This document shows, one piece after another, positions 49,038-58,651 of a stretch of DNA of 64,000 nucleotides; position 1 is the first letter of the stretch; each line of letters opens with the position of its first letter. The stretch is from positions 1,984,001-2,048,000 of the forward strand of contig NZ_QTKX01000001.1 of NCBI RefSeq assembly GCF_018424685.1, read 5' to 3'. The position numbers and the translations under genes are program-made. The notes under the pieces are model-generated. The model made no database searches. It had not been told where the DNA came from and was given only the letters and a program-made list of their open reading frames with translations. Source of the DNA: Mesobacillus boroniphilus (GTDB lineage Bacteria > Bacillota > Bacilli > Bacillales > Cytobacillaceae).

Positions 49038-49123
49038 GCCCATATCCATTATAAATTTAGAATCCCGATTCGTCACTTAACATAAGTGGATTTTCAGTTT
49101 CTAAGTTATAACAGATATGGACA
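49038..49123. repeat. imperfect long inverted repeat between folD and xseA
   Basis: Arm GCCCATATCCATTATAAATT (49038 on) and the reverse complement of 49098-49123, TGTCCATATCTGTTATAACT, match at about 20 of 25 positions, around a 35-bp centre. It is AT-rich and lacks a T run, so a decayed small element or structured RNA is as likely as a regulatory hairpin. Confidence 0.6.
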
Positions 49124-49133
49124 GAACCACGCC

Positions 49134-50006
49134 TTATAGATTTGAGTTTTGAAGTCTGTTCATATGGTTCTTTGCAGACTTCAGAGTGTTGTACATCAAC
49201 ATTGCGATGGTCATTGGACCAACACCGCCAGGAACAGGAGTGATATACCCTGCTTTTTCTTTAACTTCATCATAGGCTACATCGCCGCATAGCTTCCCTT
49301 GATCATCGCGGTTCATGCCAACATCGATGACCACAGCGCCTGGCTTGATATGGTCTGCCGTAATCAAATTGACTTTCCCGACTGCGGCTATGACTACATC
49401 CGCCTGTTTCGTATGTTCCTTTAAATCTTTTGTCCTGGAATGACAATATGTAACGGTTGCATTTTCATTTAAGTAAAGTTGGCCTGCCGGCTTTCCGACA
49501 ATATTGCTCCTGCCGACCACAACCACATGCTTCCCGGCAAGGTCTATCTCTATTTCCTTCATCATTACCATTACACCATATGGCGTGCACGGTAAAAAAG
49601 CATCCTGGCCGGTCATCATCCGACCAATATTGATGGGATGAAAGCCATCAACATCTTTTTCAGGGGAAATAGCTTCTATCAGATTTTTTTCATTGATGTG
49701 ATCTGGAAGCGGTAGCTGAACCAAAATGCCGTGAATGTCTTCATCACGATTGAGTTCGTCTATTTTAGCCAATAGTTCCTGTTCAGTAATGGAGACAGGA
49801 TATTCAATCAGGACATTATGCATACCAAGTTCTCTTGCAGTTTTTTGCTTGCTGTTGACATAGGTTCTTGATGCCTGGTTATCACCGACAAGTATCACAG
49901 CCAGGCCTGGAGTTAATCCTTGCTTTTTCAACTCCTGGACCTGGTCGGCGATTTCAAGTTTCTTCTTTTTAGCTATTTCTTTTCCATCAATAATACTAGC
50001 AGCCAT
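49134..50006 (-). CDS. folD: bifunctional methylenetetrahydrofolate dehydrogenase/cyclohydrolase
   Basis: A 290-residue enzyme interconverting methylene-, methenyl- and formyl-THF with NADP. Substrate motif [16 protein letters not shown] (catalytic Lys near 56), [12 protein letters not shown] near 94, and the NADP motif [15 protein letters not shown] near 165. Standard length. Reads from nusB with a 55-nt gap. Confidence 0.96.
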   Translation of the reverse strand: MAASIIDGKEIAKKKKLEIADQVQELKKQGLTPGLAVILVGDNQASRTYVNSKQKTARELGMHNVLIEYPVSITEQELLAKIDELNRDEDIHGILVQLPLPDHINEKNLIEAISPEKDVDGFHPINIGRMMTGQDAFLPCTPYGVMVMMKEIEIDLAGKHVVVVGRSNIVGKPAGQLYLNENATVTYCHSRTKDLKEHTKQADVVIAAVGKVNLITADHIKPGAVVIDVGMNRDDQGKLCGDVAYDEVKEKAGYITPVPGGVGPMTIAMLMYNTLKSAKNHMNRLQNSNL

Positions 50007-50061
50007 ACTTTCTCCCCCTATGTGTTCAGGGAAGGTCCAACCTGCCTGCTTCCAATGGTTT

Positions 50062-50454
50062 TTAGGAAATGCTCTGCTTTACTTTTGACAGAACACCATT
50101 AATAAATCGGCTTGATTGGTCATCCCCATATAATTTAGCAATTTCAATTGCTTCATCAATAACGACATTCATCGGTACGTCTTCGTTGCAATACTTCAAT
50201 TCGTATACGGCAAGACGCAGAAGATTCCGGTCAACAGCTGCAAGCCTGTCGAGAGACCACTTTTCTAAGTACACCTTGATCTCCTCATCGATTTCCTGCT
50301 GATGCTGAACCGTACCGTTCACAAGCTTGTTCAGATAATCATCCCCAGCTTCTTCTTCAAGTACATGTTCAATCGCGTCTGAAACCTCTACCTTGCTTAT
50401 ATCAATCTGGAATAAGGCTTGTAATGCCTTTTCTCGTGCTGTTCTTCTTTTCAT
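50062..50454 (-). CDS. nusB: transcription antitermination factor NusB
   Basis: A 130-residue all-helical RNA-binding protein that works with NusE on boxA of rRNA leaders. N-terminal [16 protein letters not shown] and C-terminal [12 protein letters not shown]...[15 protein letters not shown] are diagnostic. The ATG at 50454 (AAGGAATTCA upstream) gives the family start [10 protein letters not shown]. First gene of its unit. Confidence 0.95.
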   Translation of the reverse strand: MKRRTAREKALQALFQIDISKVEVSDAIEHVLEEEAGDDYLNKLVNGTVQHQQEIDEEIKVYLEKWSLDRLAAVDRNLLRLAVYELKYCNEDVPMNVVIDEAIEIAKLYGDDQSSRFINGVLSKVKQSIS

Positions 50455-50693
50455 TGAATTCCTTAGCTCCTTTATGGCTTGTCTGATTCTAACAAAATAA
50501 TAGCATATCATATCTCTTTACGCATGGTTTCCTATTATTTTTTACTTTTTAGAAAAAAGTTAATCAAAACAAAGGGAAATATATCTCTCAGGCTAAGAAT
50601 TTATGAGTAAATTAGAACAGCACTAGCAGCTTTAACACCACAATTAGCTCTTTATCATCCCACAAACAGTGATTTCTGTTTGGGGATTGGGTA

Positions 50694-50849
50694 TTGTCCT
50701 TATTCGGAGATACGTCAGACAACTTTTACTCGGCAACACGGTATTTTGTATGAACATGGGTCCACTTCGGACAATTGTTCCTCTAGGACGCGAGGATTTG
50801 TCCGAGCCTGGGCCTACTTCGGACAACTACCTCCTGAGTGCCGATGATC
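50694..50849. repeat. tandem array 3: three diverged 52-bp units
   Basis: Units start at 50694, 50746 and 50798, each beginning TTGT(CC/AT) and with GACAA or GGACAA near position 24-29: e.g. TTGTCCGAGCCTGGGCCTAC then TTCGGACAAC. Identity between units is partial, yet the spacing is exactly 52 bp. Same plan as the arrays at 11655 and 20578. No gene lies in the 50455-50927 gap (473 bp); the rest of it is AT-rich with the yqhY terminator at the end. Confidence 0.75.
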
Positions 50850-50883
50850 GACACTTCTAGGAGCCAGATACTTCCAGGACTAC

Positions 50884-50920
50884 AAAAAAAACCAAAGGCA
50901 TGCATAATTATGCCTTTGGT
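50884..50920 (-). terminator. terminator of accB-accC-yqhY
   Basis: Stem ACCAAAGGCAT/ATGCCTTTGGT followed by seven T on the minus strand, 8 nt beyond yqhY. Confidence 0.9.
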
Positions 50921-50927
50921 TCGGTTA

Positions 50928-51338
50928 TTAAACTTCTTGTTCGACTTCAGTTTCTACTTTTTGGTTTTCAAACTGGACGCCGACTACATGGATATTAACT
51001 TCTGTTGCATCGAGTGCAGTCATGTTCAATAATGCCTGGCGGATGTTGTCCTGGATTTTTTGGGCAACCACAGGAATTGATACACCAAACTTCATGACAC
51101 AATAAACGTCAACCTTGATGCCTTCTTCGACAAGCTCGACTTTTACACCCTTGCCGTGATTCTTCTTGCCAAGTCTTTCAACTACTCCAGCCGCAAAGCC
51201 GCCGCGCATTTGCATGACACCTTCTACTTCGGATGCAGCGATGCTTGCAATGACTTCAATTACTTCAGGTGCAATTTCCACTTTCCCTAAGCCGTTTTCA
51301 TCATGGCTCATTTCAAGTAAATGTTGCTGTTCACTCAT
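50928..51338 (-). CDS. yqhY: Asp23/Gls24 family protein YqhY
   Basis: A 136-residue Asp23/Gls24 protein. The signature LGKVEIAPEVIEVIASIAASEVEGV (key GKVEIAPEVI...IAASEVEGV) opens the domain, followed by VERLGKKNHGKGVKVE and VYCVMKFGVSIPVVA. In Firmicutes yqhY is co-transcribed with accB-accC and is thought to modulate acetyl-CoA carboxylase activity; that role is from knowledge of the locus. Terminator follows directly. Confidence 0.94.
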   Translation of the reverse strand: MSEQQHLLEMSHDENGLGKVEIAPEVIEVIASIAASEVEGVMQMRGGFAAGVVERLGKKNHGKGVKVELVEEGIKVDVYCVMKFGVSIPVVAQKIQDNIRQALLNMTALDATEVNIHVVGVQFENQKVETEVEQEV

Positions 51339-51352
51339 GGCTAGACCTCCTA

Positions 51353-52708
51353 TTATTCTTCTTTCATAAGATCATGCATTTCTAAAAACTTCGTATTGAA
51401 CTGCCCTTCCACGAATTTCTCATGGTTTAGCAGCTTGAGATGGAACGGTATGGTCGTGTGGATACCTTCGACCACAAACTCACCAAGCGCTCTCTTCATG
51501 CGGTCAATCGCTTCTTCCCGGCTGCTTCCATAAGTAATGACCTTCGCAATCATTGAATCATAGTAAGGCGGGATTGTATAACCAGGATATGCCGCTGAAT
51601 CTATTCTAACACCAAATCCGCCTGGAGGGAGATACATTTTAATTTTGCCTGCTGATGGCATGAAGTTTTTCGCTGGATTTTCTGCGTTGATTCGGCATTC
51701 AATCGCCCATCCATTGAACTCTACATCTTCCTGCTTAAGGTTCAGCCTTTCACCTGATGCAATCTTGATCTGTTCCTTGATCAAGTCAACGCCTGTTACC
51801 ATTTCAGTTACAGGATGTTCAACCTGTATCCGCGTATTCATCTCCATGAAATAAAATTTACGATTGCGATAATCATAAATAAATTCTACCGTGCCGGCTC
51901 CAGTATAATCAACTGCTTTTGCCGCTTTGACCGCAGCTTCGCCCATTTCAGCCCTGATTTCTCCGTCAAGGGCTGGTGATGGTGTTTCCTCAAGCAGCTT
52001 TTGAAGGCGCCTTTGGATTGAACAATCACGCTCACCCAGATGAATGGTATGGCCATAGCTGTCTGCAAGCACCTGTATTTCAACATGGCGGAAATCTTCG
52101 ATATATTTTTCAATATATACTCCCGGGTTCCCGAATGCTGTCATTGCTTCCTGCTGGGTGATATTGATCCCTTTGACAAGCTCCTGTTCTGTCCTGGCAA
52201 CACGGATTCCTTTGCCGCCGCCGCCAGCTGTCGCTTTGATGATGACAGGATAACCGATGTCGTTCGCAAGGCTGACAGCATCTTCTGTACTTTCCACGAT
52301 TCCCTGTGAACCCGGAACAATAGGAACATTCGCCTCTTTCATTGTTTCTCTTGCAACATCTTTCGTTCCCATCTTTTGAATTGCTTCTGGAGAAGGACCG
52401 ACGAAAATGATGTTGCACTCCCTGCAAAGCTCAGCGAAATCTGCATTTTCAGCAAGGAAGCCGTATCCAGGGTGGATGGCGTCACAGCCGGTCAATTTTG
52501 CCACGCTGATAATATTTGTGAAATTCAAATAGCTGTCTTTTGAAGCTTTCGGTCCAATACAATATGCTTCATCAGCAAGCTGTACATGAAGTGATTCTTT
52601 ATCTGCTTCAGAGTAGACGGCTACGGATTCGACTTCCATTTCCCTGCAGGCACGGATGACCCGGACTGCGATTTCTCCTCTATTGGCTATCAGTAATTTT
52701 TTTATCAT
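51353..52708 (-). CDS. accC: acetyl-CoA carboxylase, biotin carboxylase subunit
   Basis: A 451-residue ATP-grasp enzyme carboxylating biotin on AccB. N-terminal [22 protein letters not shown]-grasp glycine loop [13 protein letters not shown] (about 158-170), and the catalytic [14 protein letters not shown] (about 287-300). ATG at 52708 with AAGGAG upstream; a TTG just before is not needed. First committed step of fatty acid synthesis. It may also serve the orphan carboxyltransferase at 13306 (speculative). Confidence 0.97.
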   Translation of the reverse strand: MIKKLLIANRGEIAVRVIRACREMEVESVAVYSEADKESLHVQLADEAYCIGPKASKDSYLNFTNIISVAKLTGCDAIHPGYGFLAENADFAELCRECNIIFVGPSPEAIQKMGTKDVARETMKEANVPIVPGSQGIVESTEDAVSLANDIGYPVIIKATAGGGGKGIRVARTEQELVKGINITQQEAMTAFGNPGVYIEKYIEDFRHVEIQVLADSYGHTIHLGERDCSIQRRLQKLLEETPSPALDGEIRAEMGEAAVKAAKAVDYTGAGTVEFIYDYRNRKFYFMEMNTRIQVEHPVTEMVTGVDLIKEQIKIASGERLNLKQEDVEFNGWAIECRINAENPAKNFMPSAGKIKMYLPPGGFGVRIDSAAYPGYTIPPYYDSMIAKVITYGSSREEAIDRMKRALGEFVVEGIHTTIPFHLKLLNHEKFVEGQFNTKFLEMHDLMKEE

Positions 52709-52720
52709 CAATATCGCTCC

Positions 52721-53221
52721 TTATTCGGGCTTAACCAGGAATAAAGCTTGGCCGTATTCAACCAGCTGGCCGTCTTTAACAAGAACTTCAACAATTTCTC
52801 CATTTACTTCTGCTTCGATCTCGTTGAAAAGTTTCATCGCTTCAACGATGCATACAATTGAATCTTTGCTGACCTTTGAGCCTGCTTTTACATAAGCATC
52901 TGCTTCCGGAGATGAAGATTGATAGAAAGTTCCGACCATTGGTGAAACGATCTTATGTAAATTGGAAGTATCCTGAACTTCTTCCTGCTTCACTTCCTGG
53001 ACTGCTGCCGCTTCGACCTTAGGCTCAGGGCGTTGAGTTTCCTGGACTGCTGGTACTGGCTGTGGAGCTGGTGCAGCTGGCTGAACGTGCTCAACCACAG
53101 ACTTGACTGCTCCATGCTTCTTCATTTTGATCTTTGATCCTTCATATTCGTATGAAAACTCGTCAATGCTTGATTGGTCCACTAATTTAATTAGCTCTCT
53201 GATTTCCTGTACTTTTAACAT
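52721..53221 (-). CDS. accB: acetyl-CoA carboxylase biotin carboxyl carrier protein
   Basis: A 166-residue carrier. N-terminal helical part (1-45), an Ala/Pro/Gln/Glu-rich flexible linker (50-85), and the C-terminal biotinyl domain with the biotinylated Lys in [12 protein letters not shown] (near 132). ATG at 53221, AAGGGG upstream. First gene of accB-accC-yqhY, divergent from a chemoreceptor gene. Confidence 0.96.
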   Translation of the reverse strand: MLKVQEIRELIKLVDQSSIDEFSYEYEGSKIKMKKHGAVKSVVEHVQPAAPAPQPVPAVQETQRPEPKVEAAAVQEVKQEEVQDTSNLHKIVSPMVGTFYQSSSPEADAYVKAGSKVSKDSIVCIVEAMKLFNEIEAEVNGEIVEVLVKDGQLVEYGQALFLVKPE

Positions 53222-53427
53222 CTTAAGGCACCCCTTGTCCATTTCATAATTAAGACTAGATACTAACACTATACGATAATACCATGTAAAAATTCAATAT
53301 GTAACACTGTTTCTTGTCTTCCTTCTCTATTTTAATATTTTCTGAAAAAAAAGTGAATTCATACGACAGGAATCCCGAAATTTCTAGCGAATATAACAAT
53401 AGCTTGAATAAGAGGAGAATTCATTTG

Positions 53428-54909
53428 ATGAAAAGTATTGAAGAAATTAAACAAGAGGATTTGGAAAGAAAAAATTCTTTAACCGTAAAAGCCACCCTAG
53501 TGTCTGTCATTCTCGCGGCAGTTGTTGATATTGCCATGCAGAAAGAACTTGCCGTGATTCTATCAATCATTGTTGGCGGCGGCGCTGGGGTCGGAGTTGT
53601 TGGATTGCTCCACTATACTAAAAAGTTAACAAATTTCATCCCTTATCTTTCCGTTGTCATTGTTTCCGCTGTTCTATTCTTAATTATGGAAACTAGCGTT
53701 TCACCTACTGCTTATACCCTTCTTTATTTTATCCTTGCTGCGGCAGCGATCTATATGGATAGGAAATTACTGATTTTAGCTTCCGGTCTCGGATTTATTA
53801 TTATTTCGATGTTCACCTTGCTGCATAACCACGAGCTGCCTTTGGAGACGAAAAACTATGTAACCATATATCTATTGTATATGCTGGTCACAGTTATGCT
53901 TGGCTTCCAGTTCTCCATCTCCAAAAAGCTCGCTCAAACGATTGAGTCAGCACAGCAGGAAACAGAGAGTCTATTGATTAAAGATTTAGAGACACGCAAA
54001 GTAATCGAAAGCAATACAAGGAGCATAGCAAAGCTGATAGATGATGTTAGATTCAAGAGCAAGGAAAATTATCAATCTTCCATTGAAATGACCCAGTCTG
54101 TGACAGAGATATCTGCAGGGATCAATATCCAATCCGATTCAGTTGTGGACATTACCCAATCCCTTGAAAAAACAAATCAGGTCATCTACAGGACATCAGC
54201 GCTTGTCAAAAAGCTGCATCAGGACTCAATGTCGGCCGAAAAGGTATCCGATAAAGGCGATGAGCTGATGTCCAGCCTTATTTCAGAATTGACAGCTTCA
54301 TATGAAAATATGCAAAATGTCAATACACACATCTTGTCTCTTTCCGCGCTGATCAAGGAAACAACCAGCTTTGCATCAGATATCCAGGGAATTGCTTCCC
54401 AAACTAATTTGCTGGCACTGAACGCATCTATAGAGGCAGCCCGTGCAGGAGACAGCGGCAAAGGATTTGCCGTCGTTGCCGAAGAAGTAAGGAAGCTCGC
54501 TGACATCACAAGTAATACAGCAACCCAAATTACCGAAAACTTAAAAAGCGTCATGAGTGATACTTCAAAAACAAAAGAAGGAGTCAATCTGACAGCTGAA
54601 AAACTTACACAAAACCTCGAATTAGCAGCAGAGACAATGGAAGCATTTGAAACAATACACCAAACTTTCAAAGTTTTGAAGAGTGATATCTCTGAGCAGG
54701 AGGGACTGACAAAAACCATTTTGGATTCCTCCATGGCAATCGAAAGTTCCATTACCGGCTTCAGCTCCGTCATCCAGCAGGCAAGCGCAGCGCTAGAAGA
54801 AATCTCATCAGCAGCTATTTCGCAGAGTGAACATCATGAACATTTATTTAAATCCGTTGAAGCGGCACATCAATCTTTGGATAACCTAATTAGGCTGCAA
54901 CAAAATTAA
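53428..54909 (+). CDS. methyl-accepting chemotaxis protein with six-TM N-terminus
   Basis: A 493-residue chemoreceptor. About six hydrophobic segments (residues 20-175) replace the usual extracellular ligand domain and there is no HAMP domain; a coiled-coil signalling domain follows (about 215-490), with the hairpin tip [21 protein letters not shown] near 355. The polytopic N-terminus suggests sensing within or near the membrane (redox, energy, lipid or light). The ATG at 53428 with AGAGGAG upstream is used; a TTG directly before is an alternative. It sits between accB and spoIIIAH, genes adjacent in B. subtilis, so it is an insertion in the conserved order. Confidence 0.92.
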   Translation: MKSIEEIKQEDLERKNSLTVKATLVSVILAAVVDIAMQKELAVILSIIVGGGAGVGVVGLLHYTKKLTNFIPYLSVVIVSAVLFLIMETSVSPTAYTLLYFILAAAAIYMDRKLLILASGLGFIIISMFTLLHNHELPLETKNYVTIYLLYMLVTVMLGFQFSISKKLAQTIESAQQETESLLIKDLETRKVIESNTRSIAKLIDDVRFKSKENYQSSIEMTQSVTEISAGINIQSDSVVDITQSLEKTNQVIYRTSALVKKLHQDSMSAEKVSDKGDELMSSLISELTASYENMQNVNTHILSLSALIKETTSFASDIQGIASQTNLLALNASIEAARAGDSGKGFAVVAEEVRKLADITSNTATQITENLKSVMSDTSKTKEGVNLTAEKLTQNLELAAETMEAFETIHQTFKVLKSDISEQEGLTKTILDSSMAIESSITGFSSVIQQASAALEEISSAAISQSEHHEHLFKSVEAAHQSLDNLIRLQQN

Positions 54910-54936
54910 AGGGAAGGCAACCGCCTTCCCTTTTTC
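54908..54936. terminator. chemoreceptor/spoIIIAH terminator
   Basis: Stem AAAGGGAAGGC/GCCTTCCCTTT with AACC loop, between convergent genes. Confidence 0.9.
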
Positions 54937-54947
54937 AATGCGTTCCT

Positions 54948-55493
54948 TTATTTTACAGGCTCAAATTGTACAGCTACTGGCTGTAATGAGCCAAGCTCTG
55001 TGCGCACCATCTGGATGATTTCGTTGGCTGCAGATGCTGAATGCTCCTGAGCTTTCACTGTGATTCTGACATTCTCTCCGTCCGCACGAACAAGAGCATC
55101 TTCATAACCCATTGACTTGATCAATGTTTCTAGCGTGAATTCTTTTTGAGCCACTTCATCAAGCTCGTTCATCTTCTCAATTGCATCGCTGCGGTCTTGG
55201 GCAGGCAGGTCCGTTGAAGCGACTATTGCCTGAAGATCTTCCTTCATTTTTGTGCGCTGTTCTTCAAGCTTCATACGAAGTGCTTCGAACTTTTCATCGC
55301 TTGCAATGCCAGAGATCACTGTTTTGCCATCCTTGGATTCAGTTGCTGCAGTTTCTGTTCCTTCAGCCTTCTGTTCTTCAACACCGGCCAAATCTGCTTT
55401 TTGCTGTTCAGGTGAAGTGATATAATAAACCGATAGCACCACTACAAGACTTAACATTGTTAACAACCAAACTGTTTGCTTTTTCAATAACAT
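54948..55493 (-). CDS. spoIIIAH: SpoIIIAH, mother-cell channel ring protein
   Basis: A 181-residue single-pass protein (TM about 8-25) with an extracellular YscJ/FliF-like ring domain at the C-terminus. It binds SpoIIQ from the forespore to form the intercellular channel (A-Q complex). The linker is Glu/Ala/Thr-rich; the ring part runs from DEKFEALRMKLEEQ to VQFEPVK. Last gene of spoIIIA; start follows GGGGGAATAATAG, 3 nt past spoIIIAG. Confidence 0.94.
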   Translation of the reverse strand: MLLKKQTVWLLTMLSLVVVLSVYYITSPEQQKADLAGVEEQKAEGTETAATESKDGKTVISGIASDEKFEALRMKLEEQRTKMKEDLQAIVASTDLPAQDRSDAIEKMNELDEVAQKEFTLETLIKSMGYEDALVRADGENVRITVKAQEHSASAANEIIQMVRTELGSLQPVAVQFEPVK

Positions 55494-55496
55494 CTA

Positions 55497-56156
55497 TTAT
55501 TCCCCCTTAGATTTTTTAGGCATGACTGCCACCCGGTGGTTTGGTACATCCAAAGCCCTGGTGACGGCCTCGATAATCCATTTTTTCACTTGTATATTTT
55601 CGGCACCCTTGGCTACTACGACGACACCTCTGATCTCCGGCTTTTTTGTCTCCAGAACGATAGGAACCTCTTTTTCACCATTGCGGATGATGACCAGCTG
55701 CTCATCCTGTGATGCGTCCTGGACCTTGCGTTTGCCGCCTTCACGATCGGTTTCATCCGTCGTCTGGGACTGGATGACCGTGTTCTTCTCAAGAACCTTT
55801 TTTTCAGTGGCATCTACGTTTACGAAGACCGTGACATCCCCAACGCCATTTATTCCTTCGAGCACTTCTGTCAGCTGAGCTTCATAAGCCTCTTCATACT
55901 CGGAAATGACGTCATTGCCTGCCGATTTCTTTTGCCCGAACACGGCAGCATCCTCTTCAGTGCCTGCCTCCTTCGTGGCTGTAACCGCCATATCAGGACT
56001 TTTGTCTCCCAGTATATTGCCTATGAGCATGATAGCTGCCCCGAAAAGTACGACAATCATTAAGTATTGGTATTTTCCAGATTTCTTCTCTGGCGGTCCG
56101 TCTTTGCTGCTCAATTGCTTCTTAAGCCAGCTTAAGGGACCTTTCTCATTGTCCAT
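55497..56156 (-). CDS. spoIIIAG: SpoIIIAG ring-forming sporulation protein
   Basis: A 219-residue protein with one TM helix (about 28-45) and a YscJ/FliF-like ring-building domain in the intermembrane space (about 90-215); SpoIIIAG multimerises into large rings. The ATG at 56156 (GGGGGAG upstream) overlaps spoIIIAF by 11 nt; the GTG at 56165 is too close to that site. Confidence 0.92.
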   Translation of the reverse strand: MDNEKGPLSWLKKQLSSKDGPPEKKSGKYQYLMIVVLFGAAIMLIGNILGDKSPDMAVTATKEAGTEEDAAVFGQKKSAGNDVISEYEEAYEAQLTEVLEGINGVGDVTVFVNVDATEKKVLEKNTVIQSQTTDETDREGGKRKVQDASQDEQLVIIRNGEKEVPIVLETKKPEIRGVVVVAKGAENIQVKKWIIEAVTRALDVPNHRVAVMPKKSKGE

Positions 56157-56775
56157 GCTCGTCACTCCCCCCTTCTATCATTATTTGAATAGACTTTTCA
56201 GGAACATTCCATTTTTCTGACAGAAGAGAAGATATTTGATCTGTATTCTGAGAGGTTTGTTTTGATGGGAGGGGTGCATTCGTATCAATTTCTACTTCTC
56301 TTACTACTGCCACAGTCTCTCCCTCATCTTCGGCTTTTTTCACATGCACGATGACATACTCCAGGTTCTCAGGGAAAGGCCGCTGATCCTGATCATTTAC
56401 TTCAAGCTCGATATTAGCAATCTCCATTCCTTGCTGCTCCATCAACTCCTCCTCTGCGGCTGTTTTCAATTGGACAGCCATTGTTTCTAAAATATATGCA
56501 TGCTGGGATGCTTGTATTTCTTTTTTCTGAAATTCTATTGAATTTTTTATATTTTCATCCTCTAAACTACTGAATTGGCCCATTGAAGCTATCGCTGATT
56601 CAAAGTCTGAAGTAAACAGTTTCATGACCGGTGACAGGATGATGGCAATCAAAATCAGGCCTGTGACGATTTTCGTATATTTCTGGAAGCTAGAATTAGG
56701 CAGCAGCATGTCTAGGACAGTTGCCAGGAGGATGAAGATAATGATATTGGTAATCCACTCTTTTATAAAATCCAT
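56146..56775 (-). CDS. spoIIIAF: SpoIIIAF sporulation membrane protein
   Basis: A 209-residue protein with two N-terminal TM helices (about 8-25 and 34-52) and a ring-building-motif-like extracellular domain. MDFIKEWITNIIIFILL at the N-terminus is characteristic. Part of the SpoIIIA-SpoIIQ channel that maintains forespore development. Confidence 0.92.
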   Translation of the reverse strand: MDFIKEWITNIIIFILLATVLDMLLPNSSFQKYTKIVTGLILIAIILSPVMKLFTSDFESAIASMGQFSSLEDENIKNSIEFQKKEIQASQHAYILETMAVQLKTAAEEELMEQQGMEIANIELEVNDQDQRPFPENLEYVIVHVKKAEDEGETVAVVREVEIDTNAPLPSKQTSQNTDQISSLLSEKWNVPEKSIQIMIEGGSDEHGQ

Positions 56776-56789
56776 TTCTTATCCCCCCC

Positions 56790-57989
56790 TTACCTCACCA
56801 TCATCGTTAGATTTCCAGCGGCAATAATGACCGTGATTGTCAAAAAAAACATCAAGGAAACAATCCCCAGTGCAGCAAAAACATAGATAATGCTTTTGCT
56901 GATGATATCCAGACAAGTAATGACTGGTCCGCCACCCAAAGGCTGCAGAATGGCGGCAGCGAATTTATAAATAAATGCAACCATAAGAATTTTCACTGCT
57001 GGGAATGCAGCAATGATCAGCAGAATGGCCACACCCGCCAGACCGACTGTGTTCTTAAGCAGCATCGAGGCGCTAATGACAGTATCCGTCGCATCCGTGA
57101 ACACACGGCCGATTACTGGAACAAAATTGCCCGTGATGAATTTAGCCGTCTTGACAGTGACTCCATCCGTTACCGCTGAAGATGCCCCCTGGACGGAGAT
57201 GACACCTAGAAAAACGGTCAGCAAAATCCCAAGCAACCCAACACTCCAGTTTCGGAGCATACTGGCCAATTGCGTGACCTTGTAATGCTCTGATAGGATG
57301 CTGACGATACTCAAAAGTGTTGAAAGAAATAAGAGTGGCAGTACGACATACTGGATGAACATGCCGCTGGTGTTCATCATAAATAGAATGACTGGATGGA
57401 AAAAAGCTGCCGATATCAGACCGCCGGATGTTGCCATCAGGGCAAGAAGCAGCGGGATCAAGGCAAGGATGAATTGAATCATTGTACTTATCGTGTCATT
57501 TGTGTAATCAACCACAACATGGAAACTGTTGAGTGCAATTATTATGAGGACCATGAACACGATAGAATATGCAACCTTGCTGATGGTACTTTTTTCAAAA
57601 GAATTTTGCAAAGCCTGAAGAAACATACTGAATACGGTAAGCAAAATCAGAGAACCTAATAATTTCCCATTGACTATAAACTCATGAAATGCAAAGTTCA
57701 GTATGCCTTTGAACCATTGCTTCAGTGAAAACTTTTTTTCACCACTGATGAAATCATATAGACTGCCTTTCTGGCTTTCTGGTAAATAGCCATCATATTT
57801 GTTGATGATATCCTCCCAGAATCCTTTGAGTTCATCGATATTCAAGTCCTCAAGCTGAGCTCCGGCGATTTTATCCGGATTGATCAATGTGTTGGTTTTC
57901 TCTTCGTCACCAGCAGCTTGTACACCCGGAATGAAAAAAAATAGCTGGATCAATACAATGCCAAGTATGAACTGCAAACGCTGCTTCAA
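56790..57989 (-). CDS. spoIIIAE: SpoIIIAE polytopic sporulation protein
   Basis: A 399-residue protein with an N-terminal signal peptide (residues 1-25), a soluble segment, and about seven or eight TM helices. The VYSIVF ... VDYTNDTISTM and GNFVPVIGRVFTDATDTVIS regions are conserved in SpoIIIAE. Usual length is near 400. Membrane platform of the mother-cell side of the channel. Confidence 0.94.
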   Translation of the reverse strand: MKQRLQFILGIVLIQLFFFIPGVQAAGDEEKTNTLINPDKIAGAQLEDLNIDELKGFWEDIINKYDGYLPESQKGSLYDFISGEKKFSLKQWFKGILNFAFHEFIVNGKLLGSLILLTVFSMFLQALQNSFEKSTISKVAYSIVFMVLIIIALNSFHVVVDYTNDTISTMIQFILALIPLLLALMATSGGLISAAFFHPVILFMMNTSGMFIQYVVLPLLFLSTLLSIVSILSEHYKVTQLASMLRNWSVGLLGILLTVFLGVISVQGASSAVTDGVTVKTAKFITGNFVPVIGRVFTDATDTVISASMLLKNTVGLAGVAILLIIAAFPAVKILMVAFIYKFAAAILQPLGGGPVITCLDIISKSIIYVFAALGIVSLMFFLTITVIIAAGNLTMMVR

Positions 57990-58021
57990 CTATATTCACC
58001 TCTTTAAGAAAAGGCTCGCGA

Positions 58022-58411
58022 TCAGCCCGGAATCAAGCGAATGATTGTTTCGATCATTACAGTAAGAATCGGAATGGCCATGGCCAGAATAAGAATTTTT
58101 CCGCCTAATTCTATTTTTGATGCAATAGCGCCCTGACCTGCATCCTTAGTGATTTGAGCTGCGAATTCGGCAATATAGGCGATTCCAATAATCTTTAGGA
58201 TTGTTTCTACATAGACCAGATTTACTTTTGCATTGACTGCCAGCTTCTGGATCATAGAAATGATCTGGTAGATTTGATCAACGAGAAAAAGGAAGATAGC
58301 TGAACCTGTGAACACAATCAGCAAGAAAGCAAAGTTCGGCTTTTGTTCTTTGACAATCAGGGCCAGGAAAGTCGCGATCAGTGCTACGCCCGTTATTTGA
58401 AGGATTTCAAT
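58022..58411 (-). CDS. spoIIIAD: SpoIIIAD membrane protein with apparent ATT start
   Basis: A 129-residue protein with about four TM helices, similar to the MotA/ExbB-like small channel proteins of the SpoIIIA complex. The family N-terminus (EILQITGVALIATFLALIVKE...) is fully present in frame, but no ATG, GTG or TTG begins it: the codon in the start position is ATT at 58411-58409, 8 nt after GGGAGG. A later TTG at 58324 would remove the first helix. ATT initiation is therefore likely. It follows spoIIIAC by 14 nt. Confidence 0.88.
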   Translation of the reverse strand: MEILQITGVALIATFLALIVKEQKPNFAFLLIVFTGSAIFLFLVDQIYQIISMIQKLAVNAKVNLVYVETILKIIGIAYIAEFAAQITKDAGQGAIASKIELGGKILILAMAIPILTVMIETIIRLIPG

Positions 58412-58425
58412 GGCAAAGCCCTCCC

Positions 58426-58632
58426 TTACCCTTGAAATAGGAATACTGATTTAATTTTTTGAAAGAGATCGTCGACAATGGAGGCAACCATGAAAAGGAT
58501 GTAGATGAACCCAAACAAGGTTACCCACTGCGCATATTCCTTCTTTCCAACCTGATCGAGAATAGTGTGCAAAAATGCAACGACGATGCCTACACCTGCG
58601 ATTTTAAAAATAATATCCACTTCGAGTCCCAT
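58426..58632 (-). CDS. spoIIIAC: SpoIIIAC small membrane protein
   Basis: A 68-residue protein with two TM helices. MGLEVDIIFKIAGVGIVVAFLH and GKKEYAQWVTLFGFIYILFMV (in part) match the family. Related in plan to SpoIIIAD. Confidence 0.93.
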   Translation of the reverse strand: MGLEVDIIFKIAGVGIVVAFLHTILDQVGKKEYAQWVTLFGFIYILFMVASIVDDLFQKIKSVFLFQG

Positions 58633-58651
58633 CTTGTCCTCCTCCTAAACG

